From Salvator merianae (taxonomy: Eukaryota > Chordata > Lepidosauria > Squamata > Teiidae), in assembly GCA_003586115.2 (NCBI GenBank), contig QVOM02000073.1:25778175-25842174 (forward strand): 64,000 nucleotides of DNA, read 5' to 3'. A program made the position numbers and the translations under genes. Under the pieces are notes generated by a model. It was not told where the DNA came from and did not search any database. It saw nothing but the letters and a program-made list of their open reading frames with translations. Every line of letters starts with the position of its first letter. Position 1 is the first letter of the stretch. Below are positions 24,721 through 42,146 of the stretch, in pieces.

Positions 24721-25924
24721 TAAAGTCAGCTACCTATCTACTAGCCTTTTGAATAAATATAGACCCTCAATACATGAATTATTGTGCTAGATTTCTTATA
24801 TCTATACGTACTTAATGAACATTAAATCCTTGCTTCCCTAATGATGTTCTTTGCTATGCCTTTGTGTATGTGCATTCACAGTTCTTCTCATTGCTGATAT
24901 CTATCTTTTCAGTTAAGTAATAAAAACTATTTGGGGAGGAGAACATGAACCCAGTATAAATTTTCTGCCAAAGATTACTTTCCTAGTTAGGAAAAACAGT
25001 TGAATTTGTGCTGACAGACTAAAACTGAACCCATAGGCCCTTAAAGTGTATGAAATTATTCCTATAAATTTGACTACAGAAGAAGTTAAGTATATGACAT
25101 AATTTGCCCATTTGGATTGTTTCTCCATAACTGTTAAGAACCTTTTGGCCTGTTAAATGAAATAGGGAACAGAGTGAATATATATATTTTAACATCTTTG
25201 AGATACGTGCTATCAAACTGCAAAGTTCATTTATCTCAATCACTTGTTGAAGCTTATTGAATCTAGGAAAGCCAGTAAAATAATTGAACCATGGCCCCAT
25301 GGTAATTTTACTACTGAAGAAAGGTACAAAGGCCAGGTCTTCTCATTTATCTAGAAGAAAAATCCCATGAAAATCATAAGCAGGCTGTTCTAACTGCCTC
25401 AGAGGTGGTGCAGTTGGGTTCATACCTTAACACCTAGAGAAAAAAGTGCTTTTCCTTGCCAGCTCTGAGTAGTACAACCTGCTTTCTGCCAGGCCTGGGA
25501 AGGAAGATGTGCCCTGCAGGTTCTGGGCAATCCTGAGTACATCTGGAGGTGCCCTAGTAGCATGTGTGTATGTGTGTGGGCTTTCTGTGTTTCAAGGTGC
25601 TAAAGCTGCTCCTCCAAGTCCATGTATTATGGCACCTCTGGAAAGAGAGGCAATTATAATACCCAGCTACATATTCATTTAGGTTAACTTTTGATGTGTC
25701 ATTGCCATAGAATAATACTCTGGAAAGACATGTAAAGTTTGTCTAGGCTGCAGCAGTATAATCTTATCTGGCTATGACCATGGTATGAATTGAAAGTAAA
25801 ACACACCTGTTAAAGTGAATTAGGTTGCATTTCTATGCAAATATCTGAAAACAACGGATCTACATTTTAAGTAAATATGTAGACAGATGAAGCCAGTTGG
25901 GGATTCAGGTGAAGAAAAGGAACA

Positions 25925-25984
<60 letters not shown>
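25925..25984. repeat. (TTA)n microsatellite, about 20 units
   Basis: Uninterrupted TTA repeat about 60 bp long. It gives runs of Ile in either strand when conceptually translated, which is not coding. Confidence 0.95.
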
Positions 25985-25985
<1 letters not shown>

Positions 25986-26700
25986 CTGTCAATTTTGAGA
26001 GAATGTGCAATCATTTATGGTGTTTCTTATGTGCAGCCTTGTTCCCTCTGCAGTGCACTGCTGTGGATGCTGTTGAATATTGGATTTGGGATATGGGGAA
26101 TTAACTCATTGCTATGTAGCAGGCTGCATTAACACACAGAAAAAAAAAAAAAGTGACTCAAAATTGGCATGGGCAGCTAGCCATACTTCCAAAGTGCATT
26201 TTCTGCTCTTTAACGTGCACTTGAGATGGGATGAAGTCACTACCTGCCTTATCTTACCACTTCTAAGCCATTCTGCTGCCATTTTTTAATGTATGTAGAT
26301 GGAGTCCCAGACTCTACAGGTTGCACATCTTTCTTATTTAAAGATTCTGCTGCAGAAGATTGTATAAATACCATTTCACCGGTATTAGTTTTGGGTATGA
26401 AAGAGTTCTAGGCACCAAGTTTGTAAAATGAAATAAAATAAAAATGTACATTTTAAAATTCCTTGCTTTTGCCTATTCCCAGCATTCTCAGTAGAAATCT
26501 GGAGTTTCTGAAATCCTCATTTTCAATGAGATGGCCCCTGCCCTTGTTTCCTTTCCCCTTTCATATTCTTCAAAATAACAAATTTAATGAAATCATGCTC
26601 ATTCTTTCAAGATCAACATGTTTCTTCAGGCTTCTTCCTCTTCAATGCTTCCAGTACCAAAACTGCACTATATTCAAAGCTCCTGATTGTCTGATTTTAG

Positions 26701-31486
<4,786 letters not shown>

Positions 31487-31630
31487 ATGCTTATACTAAA
31501 TCGGAGGTAATGTATGAATGGACCCGGGAACCAGCAAAGTCTGTGGTGGTAGCAGAAGACGGCTCTCGACTGAATCAATATGATCTCATGGGACAAACTG
31601 TAGATTCTGGAATTGTGCAATCCAGTACAG
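31487..31630 (+). CDS. GABRA1: GABRA1 exon: residues 187-234
   Basis: A 144-bp exon that completes the split Tyr and reads [20 protein letters not shown], then [20 protein letters not shown] and GIVQSST; donor GTGAGT at 31631, phase 1. It holds the later extracellular beta-strands, including the loop-C region ([11 protein letters not shown]) that on the alpha side forms part of the benzodiazepine pocket with gamma-2. Differences from human (YTRAEVVYEW to [14 protein letters not shown] to PAKS, DLL to DLM) are conservative. Confidence 0.98.
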
Positions 31631-34597
31631 GTGAGTGAAAAATAAGGTTTTTCCTTAATGAGCCAGGTCAGTGATGATAATTTACTTAGAATGAGCATAC
31701 TGGGCATGAGAATAAATTCAGTCGATTTCAGGGGATTTACTTCCAAGTAAGAGCGTACTCAGGAGCTTTTTCAGCTACTGTGAATGCCTTTTGCCCATAC
31801 ATTGATTCTGGCAGCCTCAAAGAGGCATTTTAGGACCTTGTAATGTGGGCTGCGCCCTTCCACCCATACTGTGGAAACATCTCACTGCCGCATTGGGGAG
31901 ATAGTGTAGATGCAGCTGCAGTGTTTTTAAGGCAGAGTTGCACACTACAGACACCATTATTGAAAAGATAGTGCTTGTTGTGCTAAAAGATCTTAACTTC
32001 AGACAAGGATGGCAGCTTTAAGTAAGGAAATTAATATTTGATGTTGAGATTTTATGTTAGACACATGAAGCCCAATCTTTTAATTAAATCCATTTTAATT
32101 AAATTTTAAATAATTTAATCCAGCTTCAGTCCACTTTTGGATTGAAAGAACACATCAACAAAGTGACTAATCATGTTCTTTCCACATTATCTAACCCAAA
32201 TGTGGATTTTCTGAGTTAGACAATGCTGAAAACACCTTATTACTTCACTGATGTGTTCTCTCAGTCTGAAAGTGGACCAAAGCTAGATTAAAATTTAGGT
32301 GTGACTGGGCCCATGGAATGGTATTAGATTTACAACTTCATTATAGTTTGTTGGTTATTTTACTATACTGTAATAATTTTCATGAAATACAATAGAATAT
32401 ATATATTGCTTTAAAAAAGTAATGCTGCACAAAGTGCTCCCCTTTGAGTTGTCTATGAATTGTCCATTTTGAAGAAGCTTCCTCCCTCCTTTGGATCAAA
32501 CTCTCAGTTTTGCCCGCTTCTTTCACAAGACTAGCTGGTCCAAAGTTCCAAGGTGTTAAGGAAATATAGGTTTGATCTCTCTACTTATGGAGTGAGGCAG
32601 CTTTGCCACAGGCAAATGGAGGAGGAACCCTGATCTGCTGCTCAAAAATATACATCCACGTCTCCATTGTGGAGCATGGAGGTACCATTTCCAGTGTCTG
32701 ATTGTGGTGCATCCCTTCAGGGTGTGAAACTGTGCCCTGCAAACACAGCACCTCTGATACTGATTGACCCATAAAGGGGGTGACGGGATTGCCACAAGGT
32801 GCCTGCCGCTGCTGCAAATGGAGATGCAGCAGCAGTGGGTACCTTCTGGAGCAAGACCATGTGTGTGGGCTCACACACGCTTCTGTTGTGCTTTCTGCTT
32901 CTGCTGTTTCATAGCAGCATCTGGTAATTAGATACATAATCTGGTAGGTGAAAGGTAGTTTTCATAGACCCTGTCCAGATACGTTAGAGAAAGTAGTAGT
33001 TTAAAATCCTCTTAGAAAAAGGTAGTGATAAAGGAAAGAGTGAGAGGTAAATACACTAAGGTAGCATGTTCTTCCAATGTCCTTAGTGATGCATTCTAAA
33101 AGATTCATACACTGCCTCTTTTTTATATATGTTGAAACAGTGAAGCTTTCTTGGAAACTGGTTTCCTAGCGTGTTTAGCTCAGTGCAGTGTTGCATGGCA
33201 ATCAGTAAGTTGTCTGAATCACATACAGTCGTCAGTACATTTGCTTATTAAAGGAGCAAAATGTACCTTATAATAAACAAGCAAAACCAAACCAATTCAA
33301 AATAAAACCATCACGAATGAAGGTAACAGAGGTTAAGCTTTGAAAGCAAAACACAATGAGCGTGTGGCATTGAGAAAACCTCTTACTGCTGATTGGAATG
33401 AATAGTCAATGAACCATACCAAATTACCTATTAAAAAAGGCAGCTACTCTGTTTATGTAGCTGAGCCTGTAGCTCCAGCCACTGCAATACGTTCCATCCT
33501 TCTACTTTTCCATGACAATCATGAACTAAATAAGCATTGCAGAGAGCACCCGGCTGGATAAGAAATACAGCCGAACACACCAGTTGCGTCTTCAGGAACT
33601 TGCAGACAAGCCTTCATAGCCATCAAAAGGAGCAGGATATGAAAAATCATTTATAGGTCCTGCCATTTGCTTTCCACACTGAAATGCTTTCTTAATAGAA
33701 ATGATGTACTTAACATTCAAGTCACAATTCACAGCATTTTGTCAGTGCTTGTCAGGGATGAGGCAGTTCAGGCAGAAAAAAATAAGGGATTCCAATTTGC
33801 CAAGATATCAAAACAAAATTAACATAATAGCTTAAAAGACATTAATCACAGTTATTTATGATTAGTGCCAAGTTCTGCATGAGATGCTTGCGCAGACAAA
33901 TACAACAAAACAGAACAGAAAAAGCACTCATATTAAGGAATATCAAAGTATAATCATCAAGGAATAATAAGGATTCTACAACAATTTATAATGGCAGTCA
34001 TTATAGTTTTGGATGGCTGAAATGATCTTCACCTGAGGATTTCCTGTTAAGAAGACAGATACAAAAGAAAAATAAGAAAAATAAGAAAAAAGGTAATCCT
34101 GGAGAAATGTGAAATGTAACTCTGATGCAAACATCAGTGTGTGTTTGATAGTGTGTGATGTAGTTGCCAATGGCAGCCCATGGAGCATTTCCACAAGGAC
34201 AGTGAGGGAGAAGAGAGGCTCCAATTGGAAGAACATTAAAATGGGATCAAAAAGAAGCTTCCAGTCAGAGGCTAATTCCTCCCACTGATCTTCTGCTGAT
34301 ATGAGCAGGTGTAATCTAGATCTGTCCCAGATTCAGCTACTGCAGTGAAACTTTAAAAGGGCAGTTGAGCTTGATCTATGCTGAAACTAGTGGGACAGAG
34401 TATGTTTGTACTTCTCTATTCATTTTGGCAACCTAAGACCCTGATGGAAAGGACAGTCCAATTGACTGTCTTTCAGATCTATGGAAGCACCAAGGGAGTA
34501 TATAGGGAAAATGGAGATGACCTGGCATGTGATATCTTCACAGACCAGCCAATCTCTTGGCTGCTGACCTGTAATTTGGCCAGTTTTGTGGGTCAAA

Positions 34598-35034
34598 GGG
34601 CCTTTTATTATATCATTCTAAGCTGGTCAAGACCCAGTAGTGTGGCAGCCATTTGCACTGCAAGTGCTAGAATGGCCCTGTACTGGACCTTTAGCACTTG
34701 TAGTGTGAATGCAGTTCTGATCACCATGACAGCAACTGCAGCAACATCTGGCTGTTGCCGGGGTGATTGGGATGCAACACGTGACTATGCAGCTGCAGTG
34801 AAGCCACATTGTGCCACCTCACAGTGTTCACATCTGGAGGAAGGTGTGAATGCTGCTGACCGGGAACAATCCAACTGCTCCAGGTCAAACTGTGGACAGT
34901 GTTTTAGCTGTTCACAACTAGTAGTATCCAGGAGCAATTGTAGATGCTCCTGGACATTGTGGACATGGTGGAGTGTGGGCGCACTTCATCAGTGAGTGTC
35001 CACTCGCTTACTAACGGGTAAGTGCGAACAGCCC
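34598..35034. mobile_element. MITE, family B, 437 bp
   Basis: Left end GGGCCTTTTATTATATC, right end inward GGGCTGTTCGCACTTACC, exact AAA duplications on both sides (34595-34597 and 35035-35037). The interior is collinear with 19284-19696. A long conceptual reading frame (34378-34995) spans its border and is not a gene. Confidence 0.8.
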
Positions 35035-35923
35035 AAAGAATAGACGGGTTATATCTAGAGAGCAAGGAGGCAAGACTGCTTAGAGAACCTGTTTCTTGTT
35101 GATTGACTAAGAACATCTTCACAGGGCTTTTCAATGACCTTGCAACCTATGTGCATTGTGTCCTATAAAACTGCAGAAATTTCTCAGAGGACACCCTCAT
35201 GTAAATCACATATTTGCAAGCATTTGAACTCACTCCCAGGATGTTTAGTCAGTATAAGCCATAAAGAAGAGGATTCATGAATTTAAATCCTGACTAGAAA
35301 ATAAAAACCCGCATTGTTCTGACTGAACATGAATGTGATTGTTAGCATTAAAAAGAGGTACCACATTTTCAGATATCACATTAAAGCAATCAATAGGTGC
35401 TTTAGAAAGCACTTTCAAGTATTAAGGTATTTGTGCTGAACTCCTTACAGCTACCACTGAAGCATCCTTTGTGAGAAAAGCAGCACAGAACTTGGCAGCA
35501 TCACTGCCTTGCCTCTTGAGTCAGCCAAAACCAAATAAAGAGATTGTTTCCCTTCACTGAAGCAGAAGTCCTGATGTCTCAAAGCACAGGCAGTGTAGTG
35601 GATTCAAATGGAAATGAGAGCCTGTTACTAAGGATGTTTGACAGATGTCAAAACTGGCCCATGTCATCTCAAAAAGAGACAAAGGCTGCATTCACACCTC
35701 ATGCAAAGGGTGATCCATAAGAACCCCTGGAGGCAGCAACCACACATCAGGCCTGCAACTAATTTCCAATAGGTGAAATCCACCTTTGGAGGTGACCTAC
35801 ATGAAGGCTATGGTAAACAATCCCAAGGGTAGCTTTTACGTTCTAGTGTCTGCCACTCTTCTGTCAAGAGATGGGGGTAGCCATGGTGATTTGCCATGGG
35901 TAGTTTCTGCCTGGAGTGACTGA

Positions 35924-36284
35924 GGCCAGGTTTGCACTTACCAGTTTGGAATTGTTCCTGCAGACAATTCCAGACTGGTGACACTCAGGAATGTCTGGGG
36001 CCATTCCCACCTAGAGACCTGGTACAGGCCCAGTCATGCCAAGCCACTCTAGGAATGCAAACAGCATGCATCCCTGGTCTGCTTCTGGTGGGACATTGGA
36101 TGTCCCACTCATCCTTCACCTTATTGGGTGAAGGGACATCATGTACAGTTCACAAGGATGGACAACCTGGAATATTCTGAGAGAGACTTGGACAACTCCA
36201 GGGCACAGTGGTCGTGTCTGGGTATGGATACAGTGTTCCAGGAGATGGCGTGGGACATTCCAGAAGGTAAGTGTGAACAGGCCC
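35924..36284. mobile_element. MITE, family D, 361 bp
   Basis: Left end GGCCAGGTTTGCACTTACC, right end inward GGGCCTGTTCACACTTACC, exact TGA duplications at 35921-35923 and 36285-36287. The inverted ends extend inward (CTTCTGGAATGTCCC on the right against CAGTTTGGAATTGTTCC on the left). The interior is shared with 17513-17909. Confidence 0.85.
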
Positions 36285-36325
36285 TGAGTGCCAGTAGGAG
36301 AATGTCCGATGTCCAGGGCCATTAC

Positions 36326-36505
36326 GGCCCTTTCTGCACTTGGCCTTATTGTGGATTATATCTCAGAATAGGGACCTGCTACCCACATGCTACTGCAAGC
36401 TATGAAAGGTCTTGCCCAGAGCCTACCATAGTCTGCACTAGCATGCAGATGGCAGGTCCCTATTCTGAGATATAATCCACAATAAGGCCAAGTGCAGAAA
36501 GGGCC
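36326..36505. mobile_element. Palindromic MITE, family A (copy 2)
   Basis: 180 bp. Left end GGCCCTTTCTGCACTTGGCC and the right end inward are identical over these 20 bases, with self-complementarity continuing through the TATATCTCAGAATAGGGACC segment. Exact TAC duplications (36323-36325 and 36506-36508). It starts 41 bp after the end of a family-D element. Confidence 0.88.
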
Positions 36506-37443
36506 TACCTCTCCGGCACTCAACCATGTTGGGTGGAAACTTCAAAATTACATAGGTTTCATTCTGCAGCTTCAAAGACTCTGGACTGGGAAACACTGAA
36601 CATGTAAATAGCAGGCCTTCTGCTCTAGCAGGGAGACCACGGACTCCTACTGCAGAGATGCCCCTTTTCCAAAGATGAGGCCAAATATGAACGCAGACCA
36701 TTTAAAATCTTTTTAACTTTCACCAACAGAAGGAATTAAAAGACAACACAAAACATATCCTTGTTATAAATTATGTGATTTAAAATTATTTACTTAACAG
36801 AAGAAATACTGACACTGCCAAGTATTTTCCCCAAAAAACTATTTGTGGAAGACGGTTAAATTTAGCCCTTAAGCCATCTAGCCATGTGTCTTTTCTGATA
36901 ATGAATGGAATTAATGTATTTATTATGTAGACTGTGCGGAAGGACCCTTGGTCTCCTTTCAACCTACTGTTAATCTGTTTCCCAGTGACTCTGAAGGATT
37001 TTTGAAGAATATGAGCTATATAAAATGACCTGAACTTTCAGATGAACACACAGTGCAAAATTTAGCTGCCCAGTACAGACTGTCCAGTAGTTGGAATATT
37101 CTCATTATTTTAAACATAGCGACTCATTTAAACATGGAAACATATGCATTTAAATGTATTATGCTTAAAAAACTATGCATTAAAATAAGTATCTTGAGGT
37201 ATGGTTTTTTAAAAAAACAAAAGAAAACAAAAAACAGTTTACTGCAAAAACAAAATAACATTCTTGGGTATCATACTGGAAAGGGTATAAGGATGGGGAA
37301 TTGATTTTTTCATACATTGAGGACTCTATTATTTTCTTCTTTCTTTTCAGTTTATAAGCTTATATCTTCTCTCATCATATAGAAGCAATCCTTTGCAGAG
37401 TTATTTGAAATAAGAACTTCGTTAAATCTACTTCTTGGTTCTT

Positions 37444-37961
37444 GGCCCTTCCCACACTTACTTAGTAGACTGGATTAAGAGGCTCTCTAATATACTTAGT
37501 TCACATTGGACTAGTCCAGAACCGTCCACAGGGTTCCTGCCCCAGTTTACCAGAAGGCCTGATTGAAGAAGTCTACAAGTGTTCCAGGTTGTCTGTTCTG
37601 CTCCAGTCATTGGTGCTTCTCAACCAGGTCCAGAACAATGATGTCTGAAGTCTAAGCAACATCTCCAAAGACCATGAATAGAATCCCAGCACGGAAGTAG
37701 GAGTGGTACCTTTGAAGACTGTTTTGTTTAGCCCAATGCACTGGACATGACATAACAATGACAAGGGCCTGAGCCAATCACTGGGAAGGGTGGGTGGTTC
37801 CTGAGATAGAGAGACAGGCGTGTTTTTATTGCTGCCAGGGATGGGCTGGGACAGACAACATCCCCACCCTCCTAATGCAGATAGTGCCTCACATCTTACC
37901 CAGAACAGAGTTCAGCCAAGATAGTTGAAACATTCCAGGCAAGGTGAGAGCAGAAATGGCC
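37444..37961. mobile_element. MITE, family C, about 518 bp
   Basis: Left end GGCCCTTCCCACACTTAC; right end inward GGCCATTTCTGCTCTCACC. The flanks CTT and TTA do not form a clean duplication, so a border may be one or two bases off. The interior includes ACCAGGTCCAGAACAATG and GACTGTTTTGTTTAGCCC, as in related copies. Confidence 0.65.
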
Positions 37962-38149
37962 TTAGACTCTACAGCTATTAATTGTAGCAAAACTGTCCAA
38001 CACCTTTTGGTCTTTTTCAATTCAGGCAATTTTTAATGCAGCTTTTGTGGAAACTCTTCCATTAGGAAGAAAGTTGAATGTACTTTTTAACTATTATTCA
38101 GAATTGTACAAAACTGAATAAATAACTGAGATCTTTCCAAAGAAATCTA

Positions 38150-38625
38150 GGCTGTTTCCATACTTACCTAGTGGGAATGGTCCAGATGTTCTTGTCCAGC
38201 ATGGAGCTGTTCTGGCATCAAGAATGATTCCAAAGCATTGTGAAAACTGTCTTCATATAGCACCCCACACTGGCTCTGGAGATTGCATGATTTCCAGAGT
38301 CACTTCTGGGTTTGGACTGGGCCTAGCAACTGAAGTTCCTAGCCTCGGTTTGCACTGGGGATGCATTTTGCTAGAACAATTTGGTGCACTGCCAATATGC
38401 ATCCCCTTATTAGACTGGAACAGGGTGGCATATGCACCAAATTGTGCTGCTAAAACCTAGACGATCCTGGGATGCTGGTAGTCATGAAAAAACACACTCC
38501 ATCCTAATGTGTATGGATTGGCCCAGGGAGGGGGCAGGGCCTCTCTCTTCTGCACTAGCATGTGGAGGGGCCTAGAAAGGAACAGGAAACTCCATGGACC
38601 AGTTTCCAGGTAAGTGCAAAAAGCC
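38150..38625. mobile_element. MITE, family C, about 476 bp
   Basis: Left end GGCTGTTTCCATACTTACC; right end inward GGCTTTTTGCACTTACC. No exact flanking duplication. The interior is similar to 15547-16054: a TTAGACTGGAACAGGGTGGC block here against CTAAACTGGAACAAAGAGGC there. Confidence 0.7.
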
Positions 38626-39689
38626 ACCAGCCCATTTCAGTATCTCTGGTGCACATTCATGCCAGAGTCATGTGTCATTAGAGGTTTTCAAACAGAACCT
38701 CACTAGTCAGTTTCCAGGATACTTCTAGAAGGCCTACAAATCTCAGTGCACTTCTAACAGTGCAGTCCTACCATCTCATCTATCTCTTGATCTAAATCCT
38801 AGTTATGATTGTTGGTCCACTGCCAAAATGAGATTTGATAGATAGTAGCCTTCTATTGTACATCTACATAACTTTTCCCACTTAAATTACACTGTTCATC
38901 TAGGACCCCAGTGTGAAATTCTGTGTATTGTATAAACACGTGGAAAATAATATCTCTAGGATTACCATTTTTTGCCAAGAATACTGACACTTATTTACAA
39001 AGTCTGAAATACACAATTATTGGCCCTGATAAGGTCTAGAGCTATTTTATATGTAGCCTCTATGTATTTGTTTTGTTACTAATCATTTATTATTTTTCAT
39101 TTCTGCTCTGTTGGTATTGAAACTGCACATTTAGGAAGCTTGGAGGTTCTGAAAAAGGGAGAAGGGGAAAGACTGTGGGTGTGAGGGGAGAAGCGGGGAA
39201 CAGGCATGAGGAGATAAGGAGAAGTCTACGTGCACATGAGAAGGGGGGTTGTCAAACCCAAACCAGCTGGCTGGTTCGACAAAGTGGCTGACAGGTTCTA
39301 CTTTTTGGTGCCCAGTTGGGTTCATTATGAAATGAATTGGGCAAAACCCAGTTTGATACACCTCTAGTCTGTCTTTATTACTACAGTCCCTGACAAAGAG
39401 TCCTGTGGGCTGGTGGGTCATCATCATACACACATTCAGTTTGGTGAATCACAATTTGTAGAAATCGCACTTGTGGCGTCCTAGTCATGGTGCACCATAA
39501 CAGAAAGCAGATGCTTAGCAAAAAAACATCCTGAATGGTAACATTGTGAAACAGAGGCAGAATATGTTTGGTTGAACACCCACCAGCCCCCTCTTAGCTG
39601 CCTGAATCTGTGCTCAGAGTGATCTTTTCTCAGAAGTAATTCGGTTGGGTGAATCAGTAATATTTTTCAGAAGTACTCAGGGGTCCCTC

Positions 39690-40380
39690 CATGACTTTTA
39701 AAACAACTTTTACTGAGCCACTTCCTAGAACTTGGAACTTGGTTCATGCTTCCTCTTTGTATCCTGGGATAGGCTGGCCGCCATGCCCAGGATACAAAAC
39801 TGTCCCATGGATGATGTCCACATTGGGATATCCTGTCCTGTGCCACCCAGATACAGGAGATTCCAAAGGTTAGGAGTGAAATTTCTTGGTTTTCAAAGTT
39901 AGTGGAGGGAGCATTTGGAAGTGCACCCTGTTGTATCCTGACACATGGGGCTATGTGCCTTTGGCACACAGCCTGCTGCACACAGCCTGCTACACTCAGT
40001 CAGGTAGGTAGCATGCCAGTAAACTTTGATGTTGAGGTCTAGTAGTACAGTGGGCGACAGTATCATTTTGGGCACCCTTTCCCACTCTATGCTCCATCCC
40101 GTATGGATGGAGCATTCCAGGAAGATCAGGACCTGGCTGTCAGAACTCTCAGAGGGGGACATTTTGGTGGCACACCTTGTTGTTCCACTAAAAAGAGTCT
40201 CCTGTCTGCATGTCTCCATTGTCCAGTATACTACTCCTAGCAAGTTGGTAGAACTTGATCTTGAGGTCTATCAGTAAACAGGACTAGGATAACATTTTGG
40301 GTGTCCTAGCCTGGTCTACATTCTATCCTGTGCAGACAGAGTATGCTAGGAGGGGGGGGGCTCTCATCACCCTCACTAGC
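39690..40380. mobile_element. Family-C-like MITE sequence, borders not resolved
   Basis: Text typical of family C occurs (TTTGTATCCTGGGATAGG; AGGTTAGGAGTGAAATTTC; CTCCCATTGTCC-like blocks; GTCTACATTCTATCCTGTGC), with two copies of a GGAGGGGGACATTTTGG-like segment about 240 bp apart. No terminal repeat pair was found. The 40394 palindrome begins immediately after it and may have disrupted the right end. Confidence 0.45.
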
Positions 40381-40393
40381 ACATGGAAAGAAG

Positions 40394-40573
40394 GGCCCTT
40401 TCTGCACTTGGCCTTATTCTAGATTATATCCTGGAATAGGGACCTGCCATCTGCATGCTAATGTAAACTATGGCAGGCCCCACCCAGGACCTGCTGTAAT
40501 CTGCACTAGCATGTGGATAGCAGGTCTCTATTCTTGGATATAATCCAGAATAAAGCCAAGTGCAGAAAGGGCC
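40394..40573. mobile_element. Palindromic MITE, family A (copy 3)
   Basis: 180 bp. Left end GGCCCTTTCTGCACTTGGCC, right end inward GGCCCTTTCTGCACTTGGC, exact AAG duplications at 40391-40393 and 40574-40576. Near-perfect foldback over the entire length. Confidence 0.88.
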
Positions 40574-40629
40574 AAGGTCTCTAGACCTCTTCCTAGCACA
40601 GGACAATGCCCCATGCAGAAAGAACCTTA

Positions 40630-41087
40630 GGATCTGTTTGCACTTTAGTGCTAGTGAGCGATCAGATGCTCACTAGCACAGTACATCAACATTCTGTGGA
40701 GGCCCAAGTGATTGGGAGCATCTATAGATGTTCCTGATAACTACTAGTGGTGACAACAAAACTGTTATCCGCAGCTGTACTGGGAGCAGCTGTACTGTTC
40801 CTGGTACACAGTGTTCACAACCACTTCCAGGTGCAAATTGTGGTGTGGTGCACTTGTAGCTGTACAGTCATGCACCATGTCCCCAGTCGCCATGCCAGTG
40901 GCTCGATGTTTCTGTGGCTGCTGTCATGGGGGTGGTGGTGGCCAGCATTTGAACGGTGAGTACTAAAAGCAAGGTTCTGGGTTGTTCTAGCCCTCACAGT
41001 GCAGATGACCACTGCACCTTGGGAACTGTACCACCTTGGAATGGTAATGGATTTGATCATTCTAAGGAGAAAAATGCAAAAAGGCCC
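40630..41087. mobile_element. MITE, family B, 458 bp, abutting an exon
   Basis: Left end GGATCTGTTTGCACTTTAG, right end inward GGGCCTTTTTGCATTTTTC, exact TTA duplications at 40627-40629 and 41088-41090. It ends 125 bp before the M1 exon. Interior blocks AGTCGCCATGCCAGTGGCTC and TTTCTGTGGCTGCTGTCATG are shared with 16317, 27670 and 47822. Confidence 0.85.
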
Positions 41088-41163
41088 TTACCCTCACATT
41101 TACTTATTCCATTTCTAACTAGCCCTTCATTGAATGGAGCAAAGGCAATTAGAAAGGTTTTAA

Positions 41164-41385
<222 letters not shown>

Positions 41386-41494
41386 TAATTATCAATTCAG
41401 TTATAGGATGCATAATCATTCAGTTATGTGACACAGTGAGGAGCTTCTTTCAGCAAATCAGTGCTTTGGTAGCTGAGTTCTCCATTTTTCTATG

Positions 41495-42146
41495 GGCCTG
41501 TTCGCACCTAGGCAATGGAATGTTCCAGGTCACTTGCTGGAATGGAGCATTCGCACCTGCAAATAGCTCCAGCTGACTGGAAACTTAGGCCCTTTCTGCA
41601 CTTGGCCTTATTCCAGATTATATCTTGGAATTCTGATCTGCCATCTGCATGCTACTATGAACTATGCAGGCCGCACCTGGGGCCTGCTATAATCTGCACT
41701 AGTGTGTGGGTAGCAGGTCCCTATTCTGGGATATAGTCCAGAATAAAGCCAATTGCAGGAAGGGCCATACTGAAGCCCACCTGAAGCTTGCCTGAAGGTC
41801 ACCGGCTGTGGTCAACAAAATTGTAATCTCCAAGCTGACTAGCATGATCAGGTGTGGATCGGGAGCGGATCACTTCCTGGATTGGAATGCTGAAGGGGCG
41901 GGCACTGCATGGCCACACAGGCACCGTCTGATGATTCAAACCCAGCTCTCGCTAGGTTTGGACTTTGGGGCCTGGACCCTGGCAGCAGTTCTGGACACAG
42001 CTACTTAACTAGTGCACTCCCATTCGTAATTCTTCCCTAGCTGGTCTGCTCGAAGCACTGACAAGTGCTAACACTCCTCAGCATACCTGATCCTGACTGG
42101 AACCATGCTAGTTAGAATGTTCTATTGTCATAAGTGTGAACAGGCC
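41495..42146. mobile_element. Older MITE split by a family A insertion
   Basis: Left end GGCCTGTTCGCACCTAGG, right end inward GGCCTGTTCACACTTATG; further in, GGAATGTTCCAG on the left mirrors AGAACATTCTAAC on the right. Flanks are ATG and ATC (one mismatch). Bases 41588-41766 are a family A palindrome. Removing it and one flank restores a 473-nt interior-plus-ends element. The interior is not shared with the other families. Confidence 0.75.
41588..41766. mobile_element. Palindromic MITE, family A (copy 4, nested)
   Basis: 179 bp. Left end GGCCCTTTCTGCACTTGGCC; right end inward GGCCCTTCCTGCAATTGGC. Flanks are TTA (41585-41587) and ATA (41767-41769). It lies inside another MITE and therefore inserted later. 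Confidence 0.85.

Larger units (their letters stand above)
23857..26700 (+). other. GABRA1 intron, 2.8 kb
   Basis: Donor GTAAGT, acceptor GATTTTAG. Holds a family-E MITE (24382-24720) and a long TTA microsatellite (25925-25984). The remainder is unremarkable AT-rich sequence with no gene. Confidence 0.9.

Noticed and set aside
25820..26132. Frames with poly-Ile runs on both strands
   Set aside because: Translation of the TTA microsatellite.
34378..34995. 205-codon open reading frame, plus strand
   Set aside because: Its second half lies inside a family-B MITE (34598-35034) and its first half has no recognisable domain. Family-B copies elsewhere are not open in the same frame.
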